From contig NC_068561.1 of assembly GCF_022201045.2 (NCBI RefSeq), forward strand, positions 21,823,501 to 21,887,500: a DNA stretch of 64,000 bases, read 5' to 3'. The notes under the pieces are model-generated. The model saw only the letters and a list, made by a program, of their open reading frames with translations. It had not been told where the DNA came from and searched no databases. Positions 40,044 through 52,700 of this stretch are shown in pieces (within the stretch, counting starts at the first letter, position 1; each line of letters begins with the position of its first letter). A program made the translations under genes and the position numbers. This stretch comes from Citrus sinensis (Eukaryota > Streptophyta > Magnoliopsida > Sapindales > Rutaceae).

Positions 40044-42281
40044 AATGCTTGTACTACCCATGTTTTGTGGCATTTTTTTGTCCTAATTTTTTGAAAACGG
40101 TGGTGGACCATGTTGCTGGCACCTGTGAGGTATATCTCCAGGTTTTGGAGTTTATTATGGCCAAATTGTATTTAAAGCGCACTAGTAATTATGAAACTTC
40201 CCAGACTGGAAGTCGGGGAAAGATATTTTAGTTTTTTTAAAGTATGAAATTCACACGATATCCCTAAGTTTGTTTTCACTGAATGTCAAGGCAAGCCACA
40301 TCATGGTTTTAACTTATAAAGGCTATTAATAATGGATTTCAGATGCATCATTTTCATTAGTAGTATTGTTGGGACCTCCAGGAAGATGCTGTATGACACG
40401 TTCAGAAAACATTAAAGAAGCATCATTTTCGTTTGTAATACTTGTTAATGTGCGATGTGAGATGGATTGGGTTTAAGAGGTTGTAGGTCGGAGGTTGTAG
40501 CTATCAAAGAATTCTGGCCGCAGTACCGGCTGGCCTGTTGAGGATCTCATTGAAAAAGGGTTTCTGCCGAAGCAGAAGAAGTGCAACTGCGGGTGTGAGG
40601 GTTTGTGCTGCAAATTCACCCTCCTGTTGTATATAACAGAATCTCGTTAACTTAATAGTTGATAAATTAGTAAATTCTGATTAAACAATAGTTTTTGTAG
40701 ATCTCGACTTAGGGTTGATATGATAAATTAATAATTTGATAATTTATTCGACAATAAGTTTTCAAAGAAATTTCATTTTTCTATTGGATCCAATTGATAT
40801 TATAAATTATTAATTAACTAAATTTAACTAAATATATATGATATGTATATGAGTATTTTAGTGTTGCTTGCTTCTTTTGAAATTGATTTGGGTTTAAATC
40901 TCATCTCTAACTTTTTGTAATGCTTTAAGAAGATCCGGTGTAGTATTCTCGCTTTGCAACAATAAATTATTCAAAGTCAACGTTACTTTAGGTGCTTCTT
41001 TGCATGAGAAATTGAGAATGACTTCTATAATAAAATTGTCATCTTCAGCTTCTTCCTTTTTATTATTATTCATTACACTTTTAATAATTTAATCATTACG
41101 CAAAACCAAAATCATATCATACAATTTCAAAGCACTACAATAATTATACAATCTTTATATTTTATAAAAATTTATATTATGAACGCGACACTATTTTTAT
41201 ATTTATTAATATATTAATATTAGTTAAATCAAGAGATTTTCTATGGTCCCGGGACTACTATTTTATTAAGGTTCTACTATATTTACAATTTTTTTTTTTC
41301 AGATGTGAGTCTGAGAGGAGAGATGGTTCTGGGGAAGCAGCTGTGGGGAAGATTTCACAGTACTAGCTTTTGGAGAAGCCCTTCCCAGAGAAGCACGTGA
41401 TCGTTAAAAAAAAAAAAAAAAAGCTATCATCATTTGCTGTCTCTCTTCATGTAATCCAATTGTTTTGCTTTCATTTGCTAGATACATTAATCAAATTCTT
41501 TTTCTTTTCTTTTCTTCTTTTTTTCCCAAAGTTGATGAGTGATTTTGGTTTGATCATTGTGGGAATTATGTTGCGTAAAATGAACTTGAATGTTCAAGAT
41601 TTGGATGTTAATTTTTTTATGCAAAAAGCTTTTTCTATGAAGCAAATGTTAAGTTTTTTTCTTTGAATGCCTCGAAGAAAGTTTTGGTTCAAAATTTTTG
41701 AGAACCCGAAACAGAGCCAACCTAGAAGTTGATTAATTTTGACTGTCATACGATGCTTTACTAACTTGCAAATTATTTTGTATGTATTATGATTTTACAT
41801 TGTTATAAATTTGGTACTGTGATGCAACCTTTTGAAGTTACAATTTCAGTTTGCCGTTTTGCAGTCTCATCCGGATCTCAGCTGCGCTCCAGCTCGCGAG
41901 GAGTGTTTTTATCTACGATGAATGCCTCTTGACTGCCTTTGTGTTTATTGTTGGGAAAATATTAGACGAGAAGCTGAGTTGCCGCGCCCGTGGCCTAATG
42001 GTTGGTGCGTTTGACTTCTAATGAAACGATTGTCGGTTCGAAAAGTGCCTCAACTTAGCAGGCAGAAGAAATTCAGTCTTCTTGAGATGTACCTTTTAGT
42101 TATTCTTCCTGACAAAATCATACATCTACATCCTAGAATCTGTGATGAACAGCATAAAGCGAAAACAGAATTATAGAAAGGATCTATGTGGAAAGTAACA
42201 GACTTCATTACTAAAACTGAAATAACAAGAAAGCTATTAAATCTATATATTTTACATCATTTGAACACGTATTGTACATTT
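40044..42281. other. Convergent intergenic region between pyruvate kinase and the trihelix gene
   Basis: Holds the pyruvate kinase 3' UTR, AT-rich DNA, and a tRNA-like pseudogene near 41984-42056. No protein gene recognised; the frame at 41370-41666 is low complexity and lacks motifs. Confidence 0.5.
41984..42056 (+). pseudogene. tRNA-Arg(UCU)-like pseudogene
   Basis: GCGCCCGTGGCCTAATGG gives a plausible acceptor arm and D-arm (A box). TTTGACTTCTAATGAAA gives an anticodon arm with TCT in the loop and one stem mismatch. TCGGTTCGAAA resembles a B box. The T-stem and the 3' acceptor strand do not pair, so the gene is broken. Plant tRNA-Arg(UCU) genes share this overall sequence. Confidence 0.5.
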
Positions 42282-43772
42282 TTATCCTGTAATGGAAGAC
42301 GGGTCACTCCTTTTGTTAGAAGAATGCTGCTGTTGATGATGGTGCTGATGATCAAGCAATTCATAATCCTTCTGCCTAAGAGCAAGAAGCATGCTTTCAT
42401 TCTCAAGCCGCCTCCGCTCATTCACCAGCTTTGCTTTCTCCATTTCCCTCTCCTTCTTGGAGCTAAACTTCACCCACTTTAACCTCTGCTTCTCAAGCTC
42501 GAAAGCTTGGTATTGGTAGCTTATTTGCTGCTCCTCTAATTGCAGTAACTTCATCTTCATCCACTGCTTCTTTTCCCATGAAGTCTTGGCCCCATCTTGA
42601 ATCACGTTGCTCACTTCACAACGTAGTTGCAGCACCATTGGTGACACTGGTACAGGTAAGCTACCCTGTCTTTGCCTTTTTCTCGACAGTTTCTCATCGT
42701 TTTCATCTTCATCTTCCTGTCCATGCCCATTTTGTTGGCCCCTCGAATTTCCTACTGCCTCATCATCGTCGTCGTCATAATCATCATCATCAGATTCGTC
42801 CTCTTCCACATCATCCTCTTCATCACTCCCCACTTTTACCAATTTTGTTCCTTCCATTTCAGCTCTATTTGAATTGGCCCCAAGTTGGGAAGTCTCTGAT
42901 GAATGCAAACACCGGTGCTGTGCTTGTTGTTGCTGAACCACAGAGGGCTCTGTGGCTACTTCTGGCGAGTGATTGGCACCAGGAGTCCCGCCGGTACCAC
43001 TACCATGACCACAAGTACTATGATAAGCACACATTTCCTTGAAAAACAAATGCTTAGAGTTGAGTAACTTCTTCACTTCCTCCTTCATTTTGGGTGTCAA
43101 ATCCATCGTCTCGAGCAAACTCTGATTCTCCACAACACGGCAAGCAGTTCCTTTGCCAAGGATTTCATTAACCCTTTTGTATCTCTTATTCAAGTCATTA
43201 AATTTGTCCTCACATTGCTGAGGAGATACGTAAAACCCTCTCTCCAGCATAGCCCTCGAAACCGATTTCCATTTCCCTTTCTTCTGTAATAAAGCTCCAG
43301 TCTTTTTCTTATCGTTCCCGTCGGACCCAACTTCATCACCAATGTAAAGAACAGCCAGAATAAGCAGCTTAACCATGCTATCGGTCCATTTCATTCTCTG
43401 CCAGGGAGAAGAAGATGCTTTTCTCTTGCCATCTCCAGCACTATCATCAGGGGTTAATCCAAGTTCATCTTCATCACTGAGCGGCGATAGCTGCTGCTGC
43501 TTTTGCTTGGAAGAAAATAAGTAGCCATGTTGCTGTTTCACGGATTGCTGGGATTGTGTTTGCGTGTGATGCAACTCAGTATCATGAGGGTGATGTGAAA
43601 ATGCAACCATTTGAGGATAGTGGTGAGGGTTTTGTGGGTTTGTTTGAGGGTTTTGTTGTTGTGGTTGCGGCTGTGGCTGTGGTTGTGATTGTGGGTGTAA
43701 TGGCATTTCTAGCCCCAGCATTCCTGAAGCAATACCAGAAAACAACCCACCTTGTAAACCATTTGGTTCCAT
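42282..43772 (-). CDS. Trihelix transcription factor, SH4/HRA1-like
   Basis: Nuclear DNA-binding protein, 496 residues, uninterrupted reading frame. The start at 43772 (MEPNGLQGG) was chosen because the upstream in-frame Met at 43844 leads into a hydrophobic stretch unlike the family. Residues 26-93 are Gln/Pro-rich. The trihelix/MYB-like domain lies at about 124-205 (PWQRMKWTDSMVKLLILAV, KKGKWKSVSRAM, QCEDKFNDLNKRYKRVN), followed by a conserved region ending FFKEMCAYH. Residues about 330-370 form a very acidic tract, then a basic KLSRKRQRQG stretch that may be a nuclear signal. The C-terminus is a charged coiled coil (LEEQQISYQYQAFELEKQRL, KLVNERRRLENESM) likely used for dimerisation. It resembles Arabidopsis At3g10040 (HRA1) and At1g21200; the exact orthologue is not certain. 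Confidence 0.88.
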   Translation of the reverse strand: MEPNGLQGGLFSGIASGMLGLEMPLHPQSQPQPQPQPQQQNPQTNPQNPHHYPQMVAFSHHPHDTELHHTQTQSQQSVKQQHGYLFSSKQKQQQLSPLSDEDELGLTPDDSAGDGKRKASSSPWQRMKWTDSMVKLLILAVLYIGDEVGSDGNDKKKTGALLQKKGKWKSVSRAMLERGFYVSPQQCEDKFNDLNKRYKRVNEILGKGTACRVVENQSLLETMDLTPKMKEEVKKLLNSKHLFFKEMCAYHSTCGHGSGTGGTPGANHSPEVATEPSVVQQQQAQHRCLHSSETSQLGANSNRAEMEGTKLVKVGSDEEDDVEEDESDDDDYDDDDDEAVGNSRGQQNGHGQEDEDENDEKLSRKRQRQGSLPVPVSPMVLQLRCEVSNVIQDGAKTSWEKKQWMKMKLLQLEEQQISYQYQAFELEKQRLKWVKFSSKKEREMEKAKLVNERRRLENESMLLALRQKDYELLDHQHHHQQQHSSNKRSDPSSITG

Positions 43773-44783
43773 CAAACTAATATTAATTCTACAGAAATTT
43801 AATAAAACTGTAAAAACCCAAATGAGAGAAATGTCATTGGCCACTTAAGGACACAGATATTTGTGTTTCAATTTACAGAACACAAATTCTCACCCAGTCG
43901 GGAATATGTTTTTTACACTGCCAAAACAATTGACTTCCAAAGATAAAACTGAGAAATGAAAACAAAACGTACCCAGTAATTTTGAGGATTAAACCAAGAA
44001 AAGTGAGTTGCCCAAAGCACCAAATTCTGGAAAAATGAAGCCGAAGAAACTTCTCCTTGAAAAACCAGAGAATAGAAATGAAGAGGTGGGTGTTGTTTTT
44101 GGCGTGCAAAGACCGAGGTGGCGTGATATAGACAGGACAGAGAGCGTAGCAACCGGTTTTGCTTTCGCAGGTTTTAGTTTTTGCGGACACAAAACTGCCC
44201 ATGGTTTTGGTTGTGGTTTTGCGGCCAACGCGAAACCCACGGGTTTTATTAAAACTGAGGCAGGGTGTGAGAGAGATACCACGCACAAAAAGAGGGGGGG
44301 ATAAAAAAAAATTAGGTAGTTGCATTGTATAATAATAATTATTATTTTTAATTGATTAAGTATTAGATTATTGTATTACATTTACCCCTTTTGGAGAGGG
44401 ATATCTCTACTCTACTTATATTTCGCAAGAGAGAAAGACGTTATAAGCAATCTCCACACAATTATAATTAATTGAGGTAGTTTGAGTTCATGGGGACTCA
44501 AACCATTGTCCTCATGGTCATGCTTAACTTTAAAGATGGTTCACCACTGGGCTACAAGCCCAAGTAGCTGCATTGTATAATTGTTAATGAATAATAAGTA
44601 TTCCATTAACCATTATGCAAAATTAGGTTATGGAAACCGCACAGTATTCGTATACTACGACTTCATCTATCATACTTAATGTCCATGCGGTTTATATTGT
44701 TAAGACTTGAGAGAGTAAGTTATCACATAGGCTATTGCTCGAATGGCCTAGTGCTTTGAATATGTTTAGATCACGTCTTTAGA
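43773..44783. other. Upstream region of the trihelix gene
   Basis: Leader and promoter of the minus-strand trihelix factor up to about 44300, then AT-rich DNA. No second gene recognised; frames on both strands at 43873-44325 are mutual shadows without motifs. Confidence 0.5.
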
Positions 44784-44791
44784 GCTAATGC

Positions 44792-45787
44792 TAGGGGGCG
44801 GACCCAAGAGTATACATTAACTTGGGTAAATTAAAAATTTTATATTTGAAAGTGAACATAAAAATTTATAAGTAGAAAGAAATTTATTAAATAAGGGGAA
44901 TAAGAAGAGTCTCTTCTTTATTAATATGAACTCCAAATGAAAATAATTATAAAAATAGAATAAAAAATAATAGGCAATTCAAATGTAAAAAAAAAAATAT
45001 TTTTTCAAATGTAGAATATGACTTTACAACTTACAATATTATATAATTATATAAGAATTAATAAATCGATTAAGAATTTTAAGTTAAAATAAATCAATAC
45101 ATATAAATACAATCAATTAAAAATTACGAGTACAACTTTAATGTTTGAAGTCAAGTACTTACTTACTAGGCTTAAATAAATCAAACAATTAAAATTTATT
45201 CATCTTTTAAATTATAAAAGTATAATTAGTCAAAAGTTTTAATAATAAACTAAACTCAACCCATAAAGAATTTATTTAGATGTCATTATTTATTTGTCAG
45301 GTATTCTAACTATCTTTGAAGAGTTAAATGCTGATGATTCTTCTAATAAAAGAAACTCTCAAAATATACAAATTTTATTTTCTAATTTGTCCTCTTAGTT
45401 AATGTATTTAACAAATGAAATCTCAAAAGTCAAATAAAAAGTTTATGAAAATGTTGATGATTGTTACTATGTTGTTTTTGTAAGTACTTTTAATACTAGT
45501 AACAATTTTATATTAGCTTGACATACTTTTTTTAATTAGATTTTTTAAAAATATATTAAAGCAGGAATGACATTTTAGCCCATAATATTTCAATCTATTC
45601 AATAAATATATTAATTAATTATTTTATAAAATAAGTCACTGATTTCAATTAAAAAATGTAATTGAATTAAGGACATATTTGAAATAAAATAAAAACTTTA
45701 TTATTATATAAAATTAATGAAATCATAAAGGTACGAATGACTCTTTTTTGAACTAGATTGGGTAGCCTAGTTGTAGGTCCGCCACTG
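44792..45787. mobile_element. Non-autonomous hAT transposon, 996 bp
   Basis: Flanked by an exact 8-bp direct repeat GCTAATGC (44784-44791 and 45788-45795), the target-site length of hAT elements. The left end TAGGGGGCGGACCC and the right end read inversely (CAGTGGCGGACCT) form short imperfect terminal inverted repeats differing by one extra G and two bases. The interior is AT-rich with no transposase frame. Known plant hAT-type elements often begin CAGTGGCGGA, which supports the class. Confidence 0.7.
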
Positions 45788-46300
45788 GCTAATGCTTGCA
45801 CGATTAGAGATTTGCATAAATCTGTTTGGATCACATTTATGGTGTGTTTACTTATTGAGAATGTGAATAAGAATCAATACATGAGAATAAATGATGTGTT
45901 TACTTGCTTAAATGAGAGATGAAATGTGAACTAATTGGCAAGGCTACTTAAAACTATGAATGATTACTAGAGTTTCCATTCTTGGGGAGGTAGAAATGCT
46001 TACATGATTCGAGATTTGCATGATTAGAAATTGGTCAGCCAAGTTGTAGGTCTGCCACCTGCTAATGCTTGCATGATTAAGGATTTACATGAATATGTTT
46101 GGATCACGTTTATAGTGTATTTCCTTGTTGGGAATGGAGATAGAAATTGATAAATGAGAATAAATTATGTGTTTATTTACTTAATGAGAGGTATAATAGG
46201 AAACAAGCGGTAGACCCACCTAAAATTTAGAATGATTACTAGAGTTTTCATTCTCATAGGGGAGGTGGGAATGAAAATCCTATTACCTAAAGTAACCATA
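45755..46300. repeat. Tandem duplication of about 273 bp including the hAT right end
   Basis: Copy 1 (about 45755-46027) and copy 2 (about 46028-46300) share TTGTAGGTC-GCCAC, GCTAATGCTTGCA, GATTA-GATTT-CAT, TTTGGATCAC and TGATTACTAGAGTTT in order. Copy 2 therefore contains a second, slightly mutated hAT right terminus (AGTTGTAGGTCTGCCACCT). Divergence of the copies shows the event is not recent. Confidence 0.75.
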
Positions 46301-46570
46301 TTACCCCCCATTTAAATATTATTATTAATTACAATAGTAGTAGTAGTTGTAGTGATAATAATAATAATAATAATTAATGGTAATAATCAATTAAGGTTAA
46401 TTTAATAGCTTGTAACAGTCCATTTCGATTCTAAGATAAAATAAACACATTAATAGCAATACAGTTCATTTCAATTCTCACCGTTAAAGTAAATAATTTG
46501 TTATGATTCCCATTTCTCATTTCGATTCCAACCTATTCCAATTATACTCCATTTTGATTCCAGCTCATTC
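45837..46570. mobile_element. Possible DNA element with subterminal inverted repeats
   Basis: Left-hand motifs GTGTTTACTTATTGAGAATG and GTGTTTATTTACTTAATGAG recur inverted on the right (for example near 46425-46520: CATTTCGATTC followed by AATAAACACAT). This is the arrangement of some plant miniature elements. Ends and target duplication were not resolved, and part of the pattern overlaps the tandem duplication above. Confidence 0.3.
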
Positions 46571-49500
46571 AGATTACTAATTAGTAGATACACAATTAGT
46601 GCTAATTCTTAACTATTAGAAATTTACTTTAACCAATTTAAATTATATTTTCAGTGTTGGTGCTCATGATTTATTCTCGTAAGGCAGGAAATCTTCTCTC
46701 ACCAATCGAAACGATGAGCTGAAAATTGAATGCTGTTTTTTTTTTTTTAATAACGAGAAATGCCAACATAATTCTCCAAAAATAGATTTATATAACCATC
46801 TATTATGCTACGTGTACAATTTGAGTAAATCTTGAAGATTTTAATAGTTTTTCTTTTTTAATATGAAAAAGTAATGTTAGGTTTTTAAAATTATACAATA
46901 AAAATTGTGTTTTTGGACACCCATAAATTATTACACAGTTGTTAACTAGATGTTATCATTAATGCGATAATTATGAAACATGGAAAGAATTGTGGTTTTT
47001 TTGCCCCCCAAAAATCCATCAGGTGGAGAAGTGAATTAGTTTTCGGCTTAAAAGAATCTATATTGGCCCAACTTTCGCCGTGATCTGCCAAGTGGCATCA
47101 AGATTCTCCCCAAGTATCAGAAAACGTTGGAAATTTCTCGAAAGTAAACGAGGCAGCAGCAGCGTATATGGTAATTGCCGAGGGTCTAAAATGGTTGACG
47201 AAATTCTCTGCTTGATGTTGTTGGGCTTATGACCTGACCTACGCATTAGACGATAGATCTTGTAGAAGAAAGATTACGAGGCTCGCTGATTCGTCCGAGA
47301 GACCCACACCTGGACTGTCAGTCTTTTTGTTATTTGTTTGGGCCTCTATGTGATCCGTCTGAAACGATACGAACGTGTGAGATCAAAATCAATGGGTGGC
47401 TTTTGTTCACTGGGTTCAGTCAAAAGTCAAAACCTGTGATCATAGTTCTTTCAACCATTGGCGTTGACTGAGAACCACTCGTACTGGAAGTCTGGAACAT
47501 TCCACATCCACGGCGTACGTTCAATCATGTAGAAGAAATTCCCAACACCCATCAAATAAAATATTTTGAATCAAACAATGCATTTGTCTTGCTGTCCTCC
47601 TAGCCCCAAATATATTATTTTCTTTTAATAAAGGGCTGAAATAAAAATTTACTCAGAAGTTGGAGTTTCATTTACCATGTAAAGAATACAAAGAGTACTA
47701 AAACAATAGGATTTAAGCACTACATGATGTCTCTCATATACAAATTATCTTAATGTTGACTATATGGTAATAAAAATTACACCCAGAGTGACTTTTTTTT
47801 TTGTCTTAAAAATAATTATAGGAGATGATACAAAGTGATATAACATATGATAAGACGCCAGCTTATAAAAGAAAATTCGTGTACATAATTTTTGCGCATG
47901 ATATTGCTTGTATATAACTAAATTAGTAAAGAGTTATGATATAATTTTAGGTAATGATTTCACGTTCACGTAAAACTATCACAATAGTGAATCAACAAAA
48001 ATATTTTCATAAATAACAGCTTTTTTTTTTTTTTGGTATATACCTTATGTGTATAATGTTGTCGATTCTTTGTGGAACCAAATAAAAACTTAAGAATTTT
48101 TTTTTTACTATATATAAATATATATTTTTCCTAGAAATTACTCTACGTTGATAGTCCCTTTTTTACGGTAAAGAATTATTAATATATATATATATATATA
48201 TTGTGTCTGCTGTAAGATGTTTGAACTATTTCTACACTTGAATATCATTAGATTAGGAAAAAGAAAAAAAGAAAACAAGTAGATTTGCCAAGACCCGAAA
48301 GCGAAACGTAAGTCATTCGTAGCCAAATTTAAGATGAGTTGGATTGTGGGAACTTGGAAGGCAGAGTATTTTTCTACAAAAGGAAATACAAAATCAAAAT
48401 TGGGAATTTTGGTGGGGTTCTGTTTCGCTTTCACCACCAACTGCTACAGTAAGCAAATCAAAAAAATAAATCTTTTAAAGGTCAGTGTTGAGTTCCTTGT
48501 TTTTGAACACGACAATAGATATTCTATTTAACTTTTCGGTAAGGCAACCAAAAAAAAAAAAATGAAAAGAAAAGCTCCTTGTCGGCTCACATTTTTGACT
48601 TTTTTTTTTTTTGGATTTTTTCCACCCGGCCACTAAATGTGTTTGAGGTTGAGGTTGAACAACTATAATTTAAAAATTATAATATTAAAATATTTAATAA
48701 ACACTAGTTGTTGTAAATTAGAAGATATATTAATATAATTTTTTACTTGAATAATAAAAAATTTATTATATCTTTAATAATTTTATAAAAATTATTATTT
48801 AAAATTTATATTTAACATATATTATTAATTCTTATTTCATAATTATAATTTTTTTTTCTATAGCAGCTACAACACCTCAATCCTAAATGCACCCAAAATT
48901 TTTATGTTCGTATGCCAATTGTAGTAACACAATTTTAATTCAAATATTTTAGAAGACGGGAAAACTTTATTCACCCTCAAAATCTATTCCAATAAATTTG
49001 ACAAGTCATTTTAAGCATGGATAATTTAATTAACTTCCCTCCTTAATGAAACAAACTAAAAAATATATATGGAAACATACTGTTGGTGAATTAAATAGTC
49101 CATTTTCAAATTCAAACGACCAATTATTTCTCCCACTAATTGAAAAATAGATATTTGTGTTATTATTATTTATTTTTATTAACAGGCTTCTTCTTTTTAA
49201 ATAGAAAATAAAGAGAATGTCCGAACTTCTTTCAATTATTTAAATTTGATCATTTCGTGAATGAATTAACTCCCCTACTTTTTCACAAGTAAAAGATTTA
49301 TCGAATCTATGCATAAAAAAGAGGAGTGTAATTATCTTGTCGAACCAACGGTTAAGATTTGGATGTCCTGTTAATTAAGAAAAACAAAAGACCAGAGCTT
49401 TCGACGTCCGGTGGAAAATCGAATGGACCCCACTTGTGCCCGTATTTCTTTTACAATTTTCCCCTCGAAATCTCTTCTCACTTTCCGGGAAAATTAAATA

Positions 49501-49721
49501 GAAAAATAAAAATATCGAACACGAGTCGCACACAGCACGCTCTTGACTTTCTCCCTAACCAAACATCCTCTCTCTCTCTCTCTCTCTCTCGCTTTATCCT
49601 TCAGTCTCTTCTACACCATGACGACGAGTTAGGTATAAGCAACAGCACAAACACGCAAAGCGAAGAAGAAGGGAAAAAAAGGCTTTGGTAAATTCAGTAC
49701 AGTAATAAATTAAAAATAGAA
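46571..49721. other. Intergenic AT-rich DNA upstream of the F-box gene
   Basis: No gene recognised. An AT dinucleotide run is at 48182-48201. A (TC)n tract at 49567-49590 and the following purine-rich sequence look like the 5' UTR of the F-box gene. The frame at 49359-49691 is leader sequence, not a protein family. Confidence 0.5.
49567..49590 (+). repeat. (TC)n microsatellite in the F-box gene leader
   Basis: About 12 TC units, 130 bp before the start codon, as is common in plant 5' UTRs. Confidence 0.8.
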
Positions 49722-52700
49722 ATGGGGGCGTCGCTATCGAGCCTGACCGACAACGGAGAGAGCATGGGGCCGGGACTGGGAGACATACCGGAGAGCTGCG
49801 TGGCGTGCGTGTTCATGTACTTGACGCCGCCGGAGATTTGCAATCTCGCCAGATTAAACCGCGCTTTCCGCGGAGCGGCGTCGTCTGATTCCGTGTGGGA
49901 AAACAAGCTCCCTTCTAACTATCAAGATCTGCTCGATTTGATGCCTCCTGAACGCTACCTTAACTTGTCCAAAAAAGACATTTTTGCCCTCCTCTCCCGC
50001 CCCGTTCCCTTCGATGATGGCAATAAGGTCTGTTATAAGTCTATTTTTGGGACAATTTTGGGAGTTTTTTTTTTCAATTTATAAATGAATTAACTATTTA
50101 TTTTGCAGGAAGTGTGGTTAGATAGAGTGACGGGAAGAGTTTGCTTGTCAATATCAACAAAGGCTATGGCAATCACCGGAATTGAAGATCGCAGATATTG
50201 GAATTGGATTCCCACTGAAGAATCAAGGTTACTCATCAACTAGCTAAGCTTAAACTTATGGGCTTTACTTCATTGAATGTGTTGATTTTGTTGTACAGTG
50301 AAAATGATGCTTTTATATCATTTACGCTTCATGAAGCAAAATTAATTTGCATTTGTTATTGTTAACAAAACTATGATTGATTTTTATTGTTATGGTCTGT
50401 GAGTTATGGAGATAGATGTCTGGTGCTTTGAACTATTTCTATGCTGGCTTGTTTAGTTTATATCTTCTGTTCATGAAATAGAAATAGTCGTGGCTTAATT
50501 GTATCCAACCCACCACTGCATTATCACTATGATGCTCTTCTTCTTCTTCTTTCGCTAAGTAACTAAAGCAGCTGGTGTAGGCCATTGATTGTGTAGAATG
50601 CTACCGTACTCATTCTGTTGTTTTATTTATCTGTTACTAGTTGGAACTTGAGAAAACCTAACTTTTGCATTTACTTATATTCAAAGATAAATTTTATCTT
50701 AGTCATAATTGTTTGTATATAAAATTTTTTGTCTGCAATAAGAAAGAAATATATATCGTATTTCATATGCTGATCACCATATGCATCTTTAGTGTAGGAT
50801 AAATCTTTTCTTTGAAATATATGTTTCTTTAAGTTTGCTTAATGACTCTCTTGCACTTGTTAAGTATTTGACGTAGAGGAAAACTGTTATTCATTCAACT
50901 TATTTGTGCCTATTAAATTTTGCTTTTATCATCCTTAGACAAAGAAAGTTGTTAATCTCTCTCCCATCATGCGATTACTTCTGCAGTGGATTCTGACAGT
51001 TATTTTTGTTGTCTTTTCTGCTGCTAATGTTTAATAAACTTAATGTTAGGTCATCATTGATACGTGCTTGACTTTTGGTAGGTGTTTTGCATGACACTTG
51101 CTTTGTTAACTCAATTTTTGTCTCCATACACTTTCTGGTTTGAGGTCCACCATTAGGCATTAGCCGTATACCTATGCAATCCAATTTTTTGAATGCTACT
51201 GGTTGTGCAGGTAGGTTCCGCATTTAGTTTCCTTAAGGCTTTTTTACACAAGTGTGAATTTGTTATCTTTGCCACATTCTCAGGATGTGAAATCAGGACA
51301 AATCCTGATTAGGATCTCCTTTGCAACAGACCTAGATTGTCAATCAATAAAGAGACTTTTTAGGTTGTTGGTTGAGAGTCCCCTCCTGCTTGTCGTGAAT
51401 TGTTAACACTACGAAACTAATATAGCATTGCTGTTTCAGTGGTTCTTCTTTTTTCTTTTTTTTTTCCCCCTTTCATCACTTTTTTTGCCCTTGGCTGTGC
51501 CATTACGATTTGTATAAACTTCTTTGCCAGCAGAAGTTGAGATAATTTTATTTTGGTGATTGAGTGTCTTGTATTTCATATGAATTTATGGTTGTCTTCA
51601 TGTAAAAGAAGATAAATTAAGAGGGATTGATTTTTGAATTGGCATATGTTCTCGCAGCTTTCTCCGTAGCTTATGTTACTGACATACTAGGAAGACTTCA
51701 ACGTTTTTTGTGTCAGCTCAATATTTGACAACACAAGTATTCCTTCTCTTTACCTTGAACTGTGTAGATTCGCTGTTGATTAACGTTGGGGGTATGAGCT
51801 GTATTACACCTCAATGTGGCAATTGGCTAATGATGGTGGTGCGGAGGAGTGTGTTGCGGTCAAGGGCTAGTCTGTTTTATTTTTTGGTGCCTGAGATTGC
51901 AGTGCCGTAACACAGGTTTTTTGGATCTGAAAATCCTGATGTCTTTTGATTTAGGTGGATGTTCTTATTTCAATGTTATCATTGGTTATAAGAGAAGCCT
52001 TGATTTCCCTCTTATTCTCTATTGAATTATCTTTGTCTTCCAATATTTAAGGTTTTATTTATGCTACTTATTTCTACACTATGTCTATTTGTATAATTGT
52101 ACAGATTGTATCAGTCTCCTTTTCCCCCCCTTTTTTTCTCTATTTTTGTGTATTTTTAACCCCTTTTATAAGTCAAGGAAAGTCTCCTTCTCTTTGCTTG
52201 TTGCTTACATGAAATTATATTGTCAAGATTGGGCCAAGCAAATTCTTTGAAGAACATTGCATTGCCAGTTGAGATTACTATCCCAAAAGTAGGATTGAAT
52301 GCAATGTAGACTTTCTGGCTTTTTAATATTGTTGTTTTTGTTTTCTTCCTCACCTCAGAACTTTCTCATTTAATTGGTGCCAGACGTAGTATGCAATGCT
52401 AACTTCTTCAAATCCCAATTGACACTAATGTTAAACCCTTCTTTCTTCACAAGCAATATTTATGCAAATGCAAATTATGCAGTTTATGGTTGTTAAAATA
52501 CTTATGGGGTTTGCAATTCGAATAAGGTCACTTAAATGGACCGATGGATTGCTGGTGATTCTTAGATATCACTGAATGGATAGGACAGTTTTGGTCTCAT
52601 TCAATTTGTCCATTTACCTAACAAGGATGATTTTAACCCTTGTAATCTTCCTGTTCTGTGTGGACAAAAGAGTTATGACTGGGCTCTCAACTACTCTCAT

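Noticed and set aside
42578-43042. 154-codon plus-strand open frame
   Set aside because: Antisense shadow of the trihelix factor; His/Leu-rich because it mirrors acidic and coiled-coil codons.
49359-49691. 110-codon frame just before the F-box gene
   Set aside because: Ends 30 bp before the strong F-box start and contains the (TC)n leader; more likely 5' UTR.
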